Shown here: positions 1 to 7,444 of the stretch, one piece after another
Numbering within the stretch: the stretch's first letter is position 1
Layout: each line of letters starts with the position of its first letter
DNA from: JAXGVG01 sp040773965
Lineage (GTDB): Bacteria; Pseudomonadota; Alphaproteobacteria; UBA9219
NCBI GenBank assembly: GCA_040773965.1
Contig: JAXGVG010000027.1
Coordinates: forward strand, 1-16,419
DNA length: 16,419 nt
Direction of reading: 5' to 3'
The notes under the pieces: model-generated
Database searches by the model: none
What the model was told of the DNA's origin: nothing
The model's input: only the letters and a program-made list of their open reading frames with translations
Position numbers and translations under genes: made by a program

Positions 1-170
1 GGCCATCGTTCGTCACTTCGCCATTAATCTTGTTCGCAACGCCAAAGACAAGAAAAGCCTTAAAATCCGAAGAAAATTAGCCGGTTGGAACCCCGATTAC
101 CTCGCTTCTCTCCTCATTAACCCGGATTCGTAGCCGTGAAAGTCCGCCCAATTCCGTTGATAAGGCCCTG
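1..170 (+). mobile_element. 3' end of an ISAs1-like insertion sequence
   Basis: The transposase stop codon is followed about 37 bases later by 'taaggccctg' at 161-170. Its reverse complement begins CAGGGCC, which resembles the CAGGGC-type ends I associate with ISAs1-family elements. The right end is therefore placed tentatively at 170. The left end and any target duplication lie outside the window, so the boundary is inference. Confidence 0.4.
2..133 (+). CDS. ISAs1-family transposase, C-terminal fragment (cut by window edge)
   Basis: The frame opens at base 2 and reads 43 codons to a TAG at 131-133. The peptide has the character of the end of ISAs1 / H-repeat DDE transposases: an 'AIVRHFAINLVRN' helix, a Lys-rich stretch, then 'RRKLAGWNPDYLASLL'. 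Family members typically end with a basic segment followed by 'K..GWd..YLl..L'. The catalytic DDE core would lie upstream of the window, so it cannot be judged whether the element is intact. The call rests on a short C-terminal signature remembered from the family, not on a search. Confidence 0.72.
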   Translation, partial: AIVRHFAINLVRNAKDKKSLKIRRKLAGWNPDYLASLLINPDS

Positions 171-222
171 CTCTTTTGATACAAAACGCTTTCTATTCAC
201 GCACAATTGCCGGAAATCGATA

Positions 223-726
223 ATGAAAATTCCCTTTTTCAGAACGGCTGCCGCTCTGCTTTGCTCCCTCGTTCTTCACGCGCCCTCCTTCGCCCAGGAA
301 ACGAAAAAGCCTTCCTTTAAATATCACTTTGTCATTTCCGCTTACGACAGGCAGAATGACCCGCTTCCTTTTTTCGATCAGGCCGTTCGCACCGACTTTG
401 GCTGCAGTGAAACGATCCAAAATCTGGTTGTCCGGATGCCGGAATTCGGCACCCACGGCGATTTTATCAAGTTCACGTGCGTCCACACTGACGAACGCTT
501 TAAACCGTTATCCCGACAACCCAAAGAAGAAACGCATGTATGTTTCCATAATGGCGCTGTATTCGCCTGCGCCAACGCGACAGGACGCGAACCTTTTCAT
601 GTATGGGGCTTAGCCAAGGAAGCCGCCGAAGAATTTTATGTGACGCCTTCGGATCCGTCCCCTGTCAAACCGCTCCCCCTAAGCCCGCCAACCGGGTTGC
701 GATTTCCAGACCCGTCGAAAAATTAA
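223..726 (+). CDS. Small exported protein of unknown function
   Basis: This 167-residue protein has a clear Sec signal peptide: MKIPFFRTAAAL, a hydrophobic core, and a cleavage site around 'APSFA|QET' near residue 24. The mature part has four cysteines, in the contexts 'FGCSE', 'FTCVH', 'HVCFH' and 'FACAN', which could form two disulfides in the periplasm. The C-terminus is proline-rich. An in-frame GTG at 136 would lengthen the protein by 29 residues, but that start would lie inside the probable insertion-sequence end and would bury the signal peptide, so ATG 223 is preferred. I do not recognise the family. Close proximity to the transposase suggests its original upstream region was displaced by the insertion. 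Confidence 0.6.
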   Translation: MKIPFFRTAAALLCSLVLHAPSFAQETKKPSFKYHFVISAYDRQNDPLPFFDQAVRTDFGCSETIQNLVVRMPEFGTHGDFIKFTCVHTDERFKPLSRQPKEETHVCFHNGAVFACANATGREPFHVWGLAKEAAEEFYVTPSDPSPVKPLPLSPPTGLRFPDPSKN

Positions 727-818
727 GGTTAACAAAGGCGAGATAACGTTTCCGCCCGTCCCCTTTTCACGCACCAAACGCTGCGCCAACGCGCACGAAA
801 CGCTCGCTTAAAAGTGCC

Positions 819-862
819 TAAACACGCGCTCAACGGTGCATAAACGCGCGCTCAACACCCCC
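819..862. repeat. Two-copy 22-bp direct repeat at the end of the DUF167 gene
   Basis: The 16-base string at 819-834 (TAAACACGCGCTCAAC) recurs at 841-856 with one mismatch (TAAACGCGCGCTCAAC), giving a 22-base period. The copies straddle the stop codon of the minus-strand gene. This looks like a small tandem duplication of the gene's 3' end. Confidence 0.5.
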
Positions 863-1177
863 AAGCCAGGCCGCCGCGCGGGCGCGTAAAAGGGCCGGAT
901 CGCCCTGTATTTCAACGACCTTAAGCCGCCCGCTCGCCCCCGTTTTGATGCCAAAATCGCCCTTTTTAAGGCCCATTACGCCCGCCAAAAAGCCGATCAG
1001 CTCCTTGTTGGCCTTGCCGTCCTCGGCCCGCGCCGCCACGGCAATCTCGACGGCCCGCTTGCCCTCCGCCAATTCCACCACGCGCGGCGCGCGCGCCCCC
1101 TTCGCGCCCGGCTTGGCCTTCACCGCAAGCCTCACACCGCCTTCGAAAGATGAAAGTATGTCGTGAAATTCGTCCAT
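830..1177 (-). CDS. DUF167 / YggU family protein
   Basis: The product is 115 residues, close to the usual ~100-residue size of this family. Characteristic segments are 'GGVRLAVKAKPGAKGAR' near the N-terminus, 'GKRAVEIAVAARAEDGKANKELIGFLA' in the middle, and 'GASGRLKVVEIQGDP' towards the end. These match the DUF167 pattern of a Lys-Pro-Gly-(A/S) strand followed by 'P.dGkAN..l...la'. The molecular function of the family is not established. ATG 1177 is preferred over an in-frame ATG at 1201, because an AAAGGA Shine-Dalgarno sits 6-7 bases before it. The gene is divergent from cfa. Confidence 0.85.
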   Translation of the reverse strand: MDEFHDILSSFEGGVRLAVKAKPGAKGARAPRVVELAEGKRAVEIAVAARAEDGKANKELIGFLAGVMGLKKGDFGIKTGASGRLKVVEIQGDPALLRARAAAWLGGVERAFMHR

Positions 1178-1275
1178 TTTGCGTCCTTTTACCCGTCTCA
1201 TAGTCCGTGAAAATCCCGATGACTGTCAACGCCGAATGAAGTAATATGGTCCTACCTCTTGGTCTCACTTTTGCC

Positions 1276-1284
1276 TAAGGAGGT
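1276..1284 (+). promoter_or_regulatory. Strong Shine-Dalgarno of cfa
   Basis: TAAGGAGGT is a near-perfect anti-16S match five bases before ATG 1290, fixing the start of the cyclopropane synthase and predicting efficient initiation. Confidence 0.8.
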
Positions 1285-1289
1285 GCGGT

Positions 1290-2543
1290 ATGCTGTTCCA
1301 GAGCCTGCTCAAACACATGATCCGCGAAGGCACGCTGCGGCTGCAAACCGCCAACGGGCGCGTTTACGCCTACGGCAACGGCCTTCCGCCCCGTTCCGCC
1401 ATCAAACTCCACCGCCGCAGCCTCGAATGGACGCTCGCCCTCCAGCCCGATCTGAAGGTCGCCGAAGCCTATATCGACGGTCTGTTAACCATCGAAGAAG
1501 GCGGTTTGCGCGACTTTTTGCATGTCATTTTCCTTAATATGCCGCGCCTTCAACATCATCCTTTGGTTCATTGGCTTGACCGGCTTGTCTATCACACACG
1601 CCGCCTGAAACAGTTCAATCCCATCCCCCGCGCGCGCCGTAATGTAGCCTTTCATTACGATCTGTCGACGCAACTCTACGATCTCTTTCTGGACGCCGAC
1701 CGGCAGTATTCCTGCGGCTATTTCACCACGCCTCTTGCCGGCCTCGAACAGGCCCAGCACGACAAAAAACGCCACATCGCCGCCAAGCTCTATCTCAATC
1801 AACCGGGCCTGCGCGTGCTCGATATAGGCTCCGGATGGGGCGGTTTGGGCCTTTATCTGGCACGCGAAGCGTTCTGTAACGTCACCGGCGTGACGCTCGG
1901 CGTCGAACAGCACAAGCTCAGCCAGCAGCGCGTTCAGGCGGCCGGTCTCGGGAAAGTCTGCCGGTTTGAATTGCGCGACTACCGAAAGGAAAAAGGGCCC
2001 TACGACCGCATCGTTTCGGTGGGCATGTTCGAGCATGTCGGAAAAAAGAATTATGACGAATTTTTCATGCATATCAGGCGCTTACTGACTAACGACGGCG
2101 TATGCCTTTTGCATTCCATCGGCCGCTTCGGCGAAGGCATGGCGATTAACCCGTTCATGCGCAAACACATTTTCCCCGGCGCGGACATTCCCTCCCTTTC
2201 CGAAGTCCTGCAAGCCGTGGAGCGTTCGGGACTTTACGTCACGGACATCGAGATTTTGCGCCTGCACTACGCGAAAACGCTTAAGCACTGGAACAAGCGC
2301 TTTCAGACGCGGCGCTGCGAAGCCGCCCGGATCTATGACGAGAGCTTTTGCCGGAAATGGGAGTTCTACCTCATCGGTTGCGAGATGAGCTTCCGCGCCG
2401 GAATTCTTATGGTCTTTCAGATTCAATTGACCAAGAAACTCGGCACGCTTCCCCTGACGCGCCAGTACATGCGGGATTGGGACGAGCAAACGAAAAAAAT
2501 CCCCGATCCTCTGGTTTCACAAGTCCGCGCGATGGCTATTTAA
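1290..2543 (+). CDS. cfa: Cyclopropane-fatty-acyl-phospholipid synthase (SAM-dependent)
   Basis: This 417-residue enzyme transfers a methylene group from S-adenosylmethionine to the cis double bond of unsaturated acyl chains in membrane phospholipids, making cyclopropane fatty acids that stabilise membranes. The N-terminal ~110 residues form the lipid-binding part. The methyltransferase domain begins at 'NVAFHYDLS..LYDLFLD' (about 118-136). The substrate-side Cys lies in 'YSCGYF' (140-145), and SAM motif I is 'VLDIGSGWGGLGLYLA' (176-191). 'GMFEHVG' (about 247-253) and 'LLHSIGR' supply the Glu and His-x-Ile residues that bind bicarbonate in characterised CFA synthases. Length is normal for the family. 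The gene stands alone on this strand and ends at a terminator shared with the convergent BON gene. Some homologues in this superfamily use other fatty-acid methyl transfers, but the motifs fit CFA synthase best. Confidence 0.93.
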   Translation: MLFQSLLKHMIREGTLRLQTANGRVYAYGNGLPPRSAIKLHRRSLEWTLALQPDLKVAEAYIDGLLTIEEGGLRDFLHVIFLNMPRLQHHPLVHWLDRLVYHTRRLKQFNPIPRARRNVAFHYDLSTQLYDLFLDADRQYSCGYFTTPLAGLEQAQHDKKRHIAAKLYLNQPGLRVLDIGSGWGGLGLYLAREAFCNVTGVTLGVEQHKLSQQRVQAAGLGKVCRFELRDYRKEKGPYDRIVSVGMFEHVGKKNYDEFFMHIRRLLTNDGVCLLHSIGRFGEGMAINPFMRKHIFPGADIPSLSEVLQAVERSGLYVTDIEILRLHYAKTLKHWNKRFQTRRCEAARIYDESFCRKWEFYLIGCEMSFRAGILMVFQIQLTKKLGTLPLTRQYMRDWDEQTKKIPDPLVSQVRAMAI

Positions 2544-2545
2544 CC

Positions 2546-2588
2546 GGAAAAGAAAAACCCCGCCGGCGCTTTGGGCCCGGCGGGGCGG
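2546..2588 (-). terminator. Rho-independent terminator of the BON-domain gene
   Basis: A nine-base perfect stem CCCCGCCGG (2558-2566) pairs with CCGGCGGGG (2577-2585) across a 10-base loop. Read on the minus strand it is followed by TTTTTCTTTT (2557-2548), so it terminates the minus-strand gene ending at 2624. On the plus strand the hairpin sits just after the cfa stop but lacks a U tract, so action there would be weaker. Confidence 0.85.
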
Positions 2589-2623
2589 CAGAAAACGAAA
2601 CGCAATCGTTGCCGCTTGCGCTT

Positions 2624-3019
2624 TTACTCCTTCGTCGCGGCTTCGACGGTCAAGCCGTTTTTGACGGACTTCACGCCATCGACCTTCTTCGCTAGCGACA
2701 GGGCTTTTTCTTCCTGGTCTTTTGTGTGCACCTTACCCGTTAAATGAACGTCTCCGTCAACCGTTTCGACTTTGATGTCCAGAGACTTCAACTCCTTATC
2801 GGCCGCGAAGGCTTCCTTGACCTCTCCCGTGATTCGGAGGTCATGTAGATCCACATCGCCCTTTTCTTCAACCGGGGCGCTTGGCGCGACCGTCGGCGCA
2901 GGCGCAGGCGCGGGAACGGCCGTGGCGGGAGTCGGCGTCGTGGCCGCAAAAGCCGGCACGGCTGCCAGCGAAACCATCAGTGCCGACGCAGCTAAAAGAC
3001 GTGTCATCCTCTTTGTCAT
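2624..3019 (-). CDS. Secreted BON-domain protein
   Basis: The product is 131 residues. A Sec signal peptide (MTKRMTRLLAASALM, cleavage near 'PAFA|AT') is followed by an Ala/Pro/Thr-rich linker (roughly residues 27-52) and a single C-terminal BON domain (roughly 60-128). The domain shows the expected 'ITGEVKEAFAADKELKSLDIKVETVDGDVHLTGKV...A..LAKKVDGVKSVKNGL' layout. BON domains are found in periplasmic and outer-membrane-associated proteins such as OsmY and BamE-neighbouring lipoproteins, and are thought to bind phospholipid surfaces. ATG 3019 is chosen because the signal peptide starts there and GGAGA lies about 8 bases upstream; an in-frame ATG at 3094 would put 25 extra residues before it. 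A likely role is envelope maintenance, but that is inference. It has its own terminator. Confidence 0.85.
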   Translation of the reverse strand: MTKRMTRLLAASALMVSLAAVPAFAATTPTPATAVPAPAPAPTVAPSAPVEEKGDVDLHDLRITGEVKEAFAADKELKSLDIKVETVDGDVHLTGKVHTKDQEEKALSLAKKVDGVKSVKNGLTVEAATKE

Positions 3020-3170
3020 GATATTGTCTCCATAGGGTCTGGGGTTTAAGGATAAAGGAAAGGATGGGTCCGCGTGACGGCAAAAGCGAGGCATAACCGG
3101 GATGTTGTTGTGTCATTAACGCGTCAAATTCATGGCAATAGATATTTCGTTTCCCAAGCCCCTGCCTTTC

Positions 3171-3176
3171 TATAAA
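3171..3176 (+). promoter_or_regulatory. Possible -10 element of rmuC
   Basis: TATAAA ends eight bases before the rmuC ATG, so a transcript from it would begin at or very near the start codon, giving a leaderless or near-leaderless mRNA. No convincing -35 lies 17 bases upstream. This is tentative. Confidence 0.25.
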
Positions 3177-3184
3177 CTAAGGCC

Positions 3185-4396
3185 ATGCAAGGATTAAACC
3201 CTATTCTTCTTCCGGCCATTTTTGTCGCCGGTGCGCTCTTTGGCGGTTTTATTGCGTGGCTTGTTTTTCGCGCTCGCCTAAGCGCGCAGAATCAAATGAT
3301 CGATACGTTCAAGGCGTTGGCGGCCGATACGTTGCACCAGAACAACGCGGCTTTCCTGCAACTGGCCGAGGGAAAACTGCAACAGCGCGAACAAGCCGCC
3401 CAAGCCACGCTTGATAAAAAAACCACCGCTATCGATGAGATGGTGAAGCCCGTCAAGGAAACGCTCCAGCGCATGGACGCCCAACTGCAAGCCCTTGAAG
3501 TTAAGCGCGAAGGCGCTTACCGCGAGCTGGCCGAAATGGTCACCGCCTCGCGGGAAACGCAACGGCAACTACGCAACGAAACCAGCCAGCTTCTGCAGGC
3601 ATTGCGCGCGCCTACCGCCCGTGGGCGCTGGGGAGAGCTTCAGCTCCAGCGCATTCTTGAAATGACCGGTATGTCTGTCCACGCCCGCGATTTCAGCATG
3701 CAAGTCGTTGTCACAGGCGAAGAAGGAACAATCCGCCCCGACACCATTGTCGAATTGCCCGGCAACCGTTGCGTTATCATCGATAGCAAAGTTCCTTTGG
3801 CCGCCTATCTGGATTCCGTGCAAACGGCCAACGACGCCGACCGCGAAACAGCCCTGAAACAACACGCAAGGCAGGTAAAAGACCACATTAAACGTCTCGG
3901 CAACAAAGCTTATTGGGACCAGATCGAGGGCACGCCTGAATTCGTCGTTCTCTTCATGCCGGGCGAACATTTCCTTAGCGCCGCATTGGATGGCGATCCC
4001 GACCTCATGGAGTACAGCACGGCCCAGCAAATCGTTCTTGCCACGCCTATGACGCTGATCGCGCTGTTGCGCACGGTGGCGTACGGCTGGCGGCAAGAGT
4101 CGTTGCACAAGAATGTCCAGCACATCGCGGAACTTGGCCGCAGGCTTCACAATGCCCTGCTTGCCTTTGCGAAGCAGATGGAGACATTAGGCAGTAAGCT
4201 GGGCGGCACGGTTGAAACCTATAACAAGACGATTTTTGCGCTTGAACGCAATGTGTTGGGCAAGGCAAAACAAATGGGCGACTATGGCGTAGCCACGCCG
4301 GAAGAAGAACTGTCTGCGCTGGAGCCTATCGAGCGCCGGCCGCGCGCGCTTTCGATCGCCGCCCCCCCTAACCCTCCGGATGAGGATGCGGCATGA
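3185..4396 (+). CDS. rmuC: RmuC family DNA recombination protein
   Basis: The protein is 403 residues. One N-terminal membrane segment (about 8-30) anchors it. A long charged coiled-coil region (about 31-140) is rich in Gln, Glu, Lys and Ala heptads. The RmuC domain follows: 'RGRWGELQLQRILEMTGM' at 146-163, then 'RPDTIVELPGNRCVIIDSKVPL', 'FMPGEHFLSAAL', and 'TPMTLIALLRTVAYGWRQE'. The last segments resemble the restriction-endonuclease-like core found in the family. RmuC limits inversions and recombination at short inverted repeats in E. coli; the exact biochemical activity is unsettled. Its stop codon overlaps the ATG of a micro-ORF that leads into def, so the gene heads a compact cluster rmuC-def-fmt-truA, an order common in Alphaproteobacteria. 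Confidence 0.93.
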   Translation: MQGLNPILLPAIFVAGALFGGFIAWLVFRARLSAQNQMIDTFKALAADTLHQNNAAFLQLAEGKLQQREQAAQATLDKKTTAIDEMVKPVKETLQRMDAQLQALEVKREGAYRELAEMVTASRETQRQLRNETSQLLQALRAPTARGRWGELQLQRILEMTGMSVHARDFSMQVVVTGEEGTIRPDTIVELPGNRCVIIDSKVPLAAYLDSVQTANDADRETALKQHARQVKDHIKRLGNKAYWDQIEGTPEFVVLFMPGEHFLSAALDGDPDLMEYSTAQQIVLATPMTLIALLRTVAYGWRQESLHKNVQHIAELGRRLHNALLAFAKQMETLGSKLGGTVETYNKTIFALERNVLGKAKQMGDYGVATPEEELSALEPIERRPRALSIAAPPNPPDEDAA

Positions 4397-4449
4397 TTTT
4401 ATGGACGATTAAAGCGAAAATTGAACATCATCGAACGAAGAAAACATGA
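4393..4449 (+). CDS. Micro-ORF coupling rmuC to def
   Basis: An 18-codon frame encodes a short basic peptide, MILWTIKAKIEHHRTKKT. Its ATG overlaps the rmuC stop as ATGA (4393-4396), and its TGA overlaps the def start as ATGA (4446-4449). A GAGGA Shine-Dalgarno (4382-4386) sits six bases upstream, better than anything directly before def. The arrangement suggests that ribosomes leaving rmuC could re-initiate here and then on def. The peptide itself matches nothing I recognise. It may be only a coupling device, or chance. Confidence 0.4.
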   Translation: MILWTIKAKIEHHRTKKT

Positions 4450-4979
4450 CCGTTTTACCTCTGCATACGATCCCCGATCCCGTGTTGCGCCAGAAAGCCG
4501 CGCCGGTTAAGGCTGTCGACAAGCGTGTCGCCAGGCTTATGGAAGACATGCTGGAGACGATGTACGCGGATAATGGCATCGGGCTTGCCGCCAATCAGGT
4601 CGGCATTCTGGAGCGCGTCATCGCCGTCGACATTTCCGAAGAACGCAACGGCACCAAAGCGCTTTTGATGGCCAACCCGGAAATCGTCTGGAAATCGGAA
4701 GAACCTTTCGTTTACCGCGAAGGCTGTTTGTCCGTGCCGGAGCAATACGCCGAAGTCACGCGACCTAAAAGCATTCGGGTGACTTATCTCGATAAAAACA
4801 ACAAGAAACAGGAACTTGAAGCCGATTGTTTATTGAGCATTTGCATTCAGCATGAAATCGATCATCTGAACGGCGTTTTGTTTATCGATTACCTGTCGCC
4901 CCTCAAGCGCCGGATGCTGACGCGCAAAGTCGAAAAAGCGCAGAGGCAAATGGAAAGTGAAAACGGAAAAGCGTTATAG
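4446..4979 (+). CDS. def: Peptide deformylase
   Basis: This 177-residue metalloenzyme removes the N-formyl group from nascent proteins at the ribosome exit. All three signature motifs are present: GIGLAANQ (44-51), EGCLS (92-96, with the metal-ligand Cys), and QHEIDH (135-140, with the two His ligands and catalytic Glu). Length fits the family. It is preceded by a coupled micro-ORF and followed four bases later by fmt, which adds the formyl group this enzyme removes. The local Shine-Dalgarno is poor, consistent with translational coupling from upstream. Confidence 0.97.
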   Translation: MTVLPLHTIPDPVLRQKAAPVKAVDKRVARLMEDMLETMYADNGIGLAANQVGILERVIAVDISEERNGTKALLMANPEIVWKSEEPFVYREGCLSVPEQYAEVTRPKSIRVTYLDKNNKKQELEADCLLSICIQHEIDHLNGVLFIDYLSPLKRRMLTRKVEKAQRQMESENGKAL

Positions 4980-4983
4980 CCCC

Positions 4984-5910
4984 ATGACTCCGCTTCGCCT
5001 CGCTTTTATGGGAACGCCGGACTTTGCGGTCCCGGCTCTGCGAGCCCTCTATGAGGGAGGGCATAATATCGTCGCCGTCTACTGTCAGCCGCCAAAGCCT
5101 GCCGGACGCGGCCATCATATGCAAAAAGCGCCCGTTCATTTAACAGCCGAGAAACTTGGCCTTGCGGTTCGCACGCCTAAAACGTTGCGCGACCCGACCG
5201 AACAACAGGCTCTTGCCGCACTCAAACCCGATGCGCTTGTCGTGGCCGCCTATGGACTGATTTTGCCCCAGCCTGTGTTAGATGTTCCGGCGCTTGGCTG
5301 CCTCAATATCCACGCCTCGCTATTGCCGCGGTGGCGCGGCGCCGCCCCAATCCAGCAAGCGCTTCTGGCCGGCGATAACGAAAGCGGCATCACGATTATG
5401 ATGATGGAAGCTGGTCTCGATACAGGTCCTATACTGATAAGGGAAAGCGTCCCCATCACGCAAGAAACGACGGCCCGTTCCCTGCATGATGAACTGGCCG
5501 CGTTGGGGGGACGCCTGATCGTTCGGGCATTGGAGGGGTTGGCCATCGGAAACCTGCGGCCCGTCACCCAACCTCAGGAAGGCGTGACCTATGCCCCCAA
5601 ACTCACCCGCGCCGACGGCATGATTGACTGGCAGCGTCCGGCCGTTGAGATCGAACGTCAGATTCGCGCCTTAACACCCTGGCCGGGCACTTTTTTCAAT
5701 TATGGAGATGAACAAATCAAAGTGTTGAAAGCCGCCATCATTCCCGGCCAAAGCGGAAATCCCGGCACGCTTCTGGATGATCGTTTCATCGTCGCCTGCG
5801 GCCAACAAGCCTTGCAACTCATTTCCCTCCAGCGGGCGGGCAAAAACGCCGCCGATGGCGCTGCGCTCTTGCGCGGCCTGCGTTTGCCCCCGGGACACGT
5901 TTTTGCATGA
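4984..5910 (+). CDS. fmt: Methionyl-tRNA formyltransferase
   Basis: The 308-residue enzyme formylates Met-tRNAfMet using 10-formyl-tetrahydrofolate, preparing the initiator tRNA. The N-terminal Rossmann-like domain begins 'RLAFMGTPDFAVPAL'. The catalytic region has 'CLNIHASLLPRWRGAAPIQ' (Asn and His of the active site, and the conserved SLLP loop) followed by 'GLDTGPIL' with the catalytic Asp. The C-terminal tRNA-binding domain begins near 'KLTRADGMIDWQRPA'. ATG 4984 is preferred over an in-frame ATG at 4957 inside def, because it matches the family N-terminus. The stop overlaps the truA start as ATGA, implying coupled translation. Confidence 0.97.
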   Translation: MTPLRLAFMGTPDFAVPALRALYEGGHNIVAVYCQPPKPAGRGHHMQKAPVHLTAEKLGLAVRTPKTLRDPTEQQALAALKPDALVVAAYGLILPQPVLDVPALGCLNIHASLLPRWRGAAPIQQALLAGDNESGITIMMMEAGLDTGPILIRESVPITQETTARSLHDELAALGGRLIVRALEGLAIGNLRPVTQPQEGVTYAPKLTRADGMIDWQRPAVEIERQIRALTPWPGTFFNYGDEQIKVLKAAIIPGQSGNPGTLLDDRFIVACGQQALQLISLQRAGKNAADGAALLRGLRLPPGHVFA

Positions 5911-6653
5911 CCCGGTGGAAGCTCACGCTTGAATACGAGGGCTCCGGCTTCTGCGGATGGCAACGGCAAGCGCATGATTTATCTGTCCAGCAGGTTGTGG
6001 AAGAAGCCATACTAAAGTTTTCCGGCGAAACGGTAACGCTCTTCGTGGCAGGCCGCACCGATGCGGGCGTGCATGCGCGGGGCCAGGTGGCGCATTTCGA
6101 TCTTGCCAGGGAAACCGACGCCGATACCGTTCGCGACGCCATCAATTTTCACGTCAAGCCGCATCGCGTCGCCGTCCGGTTTGCCGAGCACGTTAATGAG
6201 AACTTTCACGCGCGTTTCAGCGCGCTGTCGCGCACCTATCGCTACCACCTGCTCAATCGCCGCGCGCCGCCGGTTTTGCTCGCCGAACAGGCATGGCACG
6301 TCGCCCGGCCTCTGGCGCTGGAGCCGATGCGCGAAGCGGCCAAAACGCTTATCGGGAAACACGATTTCTCGACGTTCCGCGCCGCCAACTGCCAGTCGAA
6401 TTCACCTCTTAAAACGCTCGACTTTTTAGGCGTCGTCCAGGAAGGCGAGCTTTTCACCGTCACGACACGGGCCAAATCGTTTCTCTACCGCCAAGTGCGC
6501 AATATGGTGGGCACGCTGGTTTTAGTGGGAACCGGCCAATGGAGCCTTGCCGATTTCACGGCCGCCTTCGCGGCCGCCGACCGTACCAAAGGCGGTCCGA
6601 CGGCCCCCGCGCACGGCTTGTGTTTTTGGGAAGTCGAATACCCGGTAGCGTAA
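5907..6653 (+). CDS. truA: tRNA pseudouridine(38-40) synthase
   Basis: The 248-residue enzyme isomerises uridines 38-40 in the anticodon arm of many tRNAs. The catalytic Asp is D52 in 'VAGRTDAGVHARGQVAHF'. Other family segments are 'EYEGSGFCGWQRQ' at the N-terminus, 'GKHDFSTFRAA', 'FLYRQVRNMVGTLV', and the C-terminal 'GPTAPAHGLCFWEVEYP'. Length is standard. It is last in the rmuC-def-fmt-truA run, its ATG overlapping the fmt stop, and it converges on sspB with only four bases between their stop codons. Confidence 0.97.
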   Translation: MTRWKLTLEYEGSGFCGWQRQAHDLSVQQVVEEAILKFSGETVTLFVAGRTDAGVHARGQVAHFDLARETDADTVRDAINFHVKPHRVAVRFAEHVNENFHARFSALSRTYRYHLLNRRAPPVLLAEQAWHVARPLALEPMREAAKTLIGKHDFSTFRAANCQSNSPLKTLDFLGVVQEGELFTVTTRAKSFLYRQVRNMVGTLVLVGTGQWSLADFTAAFAAADRTKGGPTAPAHGLCFWEVEYPVA

Positions 6654-6657
6654 AAAA

Positions 6658-7155
6658 TTATGTCGGTTTTTTCCTGAATTTGTCGAGGCTGATGACCTCG
6701 CCTCGTTTTTCTTCCTTGGGCGTTTCGCCGTCGGGCGTTTTCCTTTTACCCTTGGTCTTGCCTGCAGAGGCGCCGTCTTCTTCTTCATCTGCTTCGCCGC
6801 CGGCCGATTGGAACTGCAACGCGAAATTCACGGAAGGATCGGCAAACGCCGTTATAGCCGCAAACGGAACGCCAAGCCGTTCGCGCACGTTCTTGAAACT
6901 GAGCGAAACGCTGAAGCCGTCCTTGTCCACCTTCAGATTGTAGAACTGGTGTTGCAGCACAATTGTCATCTCTTCCGGATACTGCTGGCGCAGGTAGTCG
7001 GGTATTTCGACGCCGGGATTGTTGGTCGAAAAAGTGATGTAAAAATGATGCTCGCCGGGCAAGCCTTCCTTGGCCGCGCGCGCCATGGTTTGATACACCA
7101 CTTCGCGCAAGGCCGCCTCAATCATCAAATCGTATCGCAAAAGATCTTCGGACAT
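6658..7155 (-). CDS. sspB: Alpha-type SspB, ClpXP adaptor for ssrA-tagged proteins
   Basis: The 165-residue protein matches the alphaproteobacterial SspB family. A substrate-binding domain (about 1-118) contains 'LRYDLMIEAALREVV', 'HHFYITFSTNNPGVEIP', and 'MTIVLQHQFYNLKV.KDGFSVSLSF'. A flexible acidic then basic linker (about 119-150) follows, and the tail ends 'RGEVISLDKFRKKPT'. The tail corresponds to the ClpX-binding motif that tethers the adaptor to the unfoldase, while the globular part grips the tmRNA-encoded degradation tag. The permuted ssrA gene lies about 290 bases upstream on the same strand, so adaptor and tag source are neighbours. No clear Shine-Dalgarno precedes the ATG. Confidence 0.9.
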   Translation of the reverse strand: MSEDLLRYDLMIEAALREVVYQTMARAAKEGLPGEHHFYITFSTNNPGVEIPDYLRQQYPEEMTIVLQHQFYNLKVDKDGFSVSLSFKNVRERLGVPFAAITAFADPSVNFALQFQSAGGEADEEEDGASAGKTKGKRKTPDGETPKEEKRGEVISLDKFRKKPT

Positions 7156-7166
7156 CGGGGAAATCA

Positions 7167-7200
7167 GAGGCTAGAGGTTAGAAGTAAGAGATTAGAAGGA
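7167..7200. repeat. Purine-rich short direct repeats upstream of sspB
   Basis: Repeated units of the type (g)TTAGAAG / TAGAGG occur here (CTAGAGG, TTAGAAG, TAAGAG, TTAGAAGG). The tract sits in the sspB 5' region and codes for nothing recognisable. It may be a simple low-complexity tract. Confidence 0.4.
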
Positions 7201-7285
7201 AAAAACAAGAAAACAAAGACGAAAAATTTGAGCCTTTACCGGCTCGATCGAATAGGTATGAAACGTTCTTTTTCTTACCCCTCCC

Positions 7286-7355
7286 CGTCTGTCACTCACT
7301 GACTGATATGCCGTTTGATATATACCATGGTTTTTCAGTCAGTGAGTGACAGACG
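7286..7355. repeat. Perfect 21-bp inverted repeat with 28-base spacer, between ssrA and sspB
   Basis: The left arm at 7286-7306 begins CGTCTGTCACTC. The right arm at 7335-7355 is its exact reverse complement. The AT-rich spacer 7307-7334 contains TTTGATATATACC. In RNA this would be a very stable hairpin. There is no T tract on the minus strand right after the stem, so it is not a classical intrinsic terminator. Candidates are an mRNA 3'-end stabiliser or processing site, a small palindromic mobile repeat, or a protein-binding site. Confidence 0.85.
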
Positions 7356-7444
7356 ACCCTCCCGCAGATAAAGGGAAGGGTGATTCCATGCCTTCAGGAT
7401 CAGCCCTTCTGATTCCTGCACTCTGGCTTCTGTCTTCTGAAAGT

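Noticed and set aside
3569..4150. A 193-codon minus-strand frame inside rmuC
   Set aside because: It is antisense to conserved RmuC motifs, with no start context or family signal of its own.
7396..7417. Imperfect hairpin AGGATCAG / CTGATTCCT downstream of ssrA
   Set aside because: The stem is short and bulged and no T tract follows on the minus strand, so it is not supported as a terminator.
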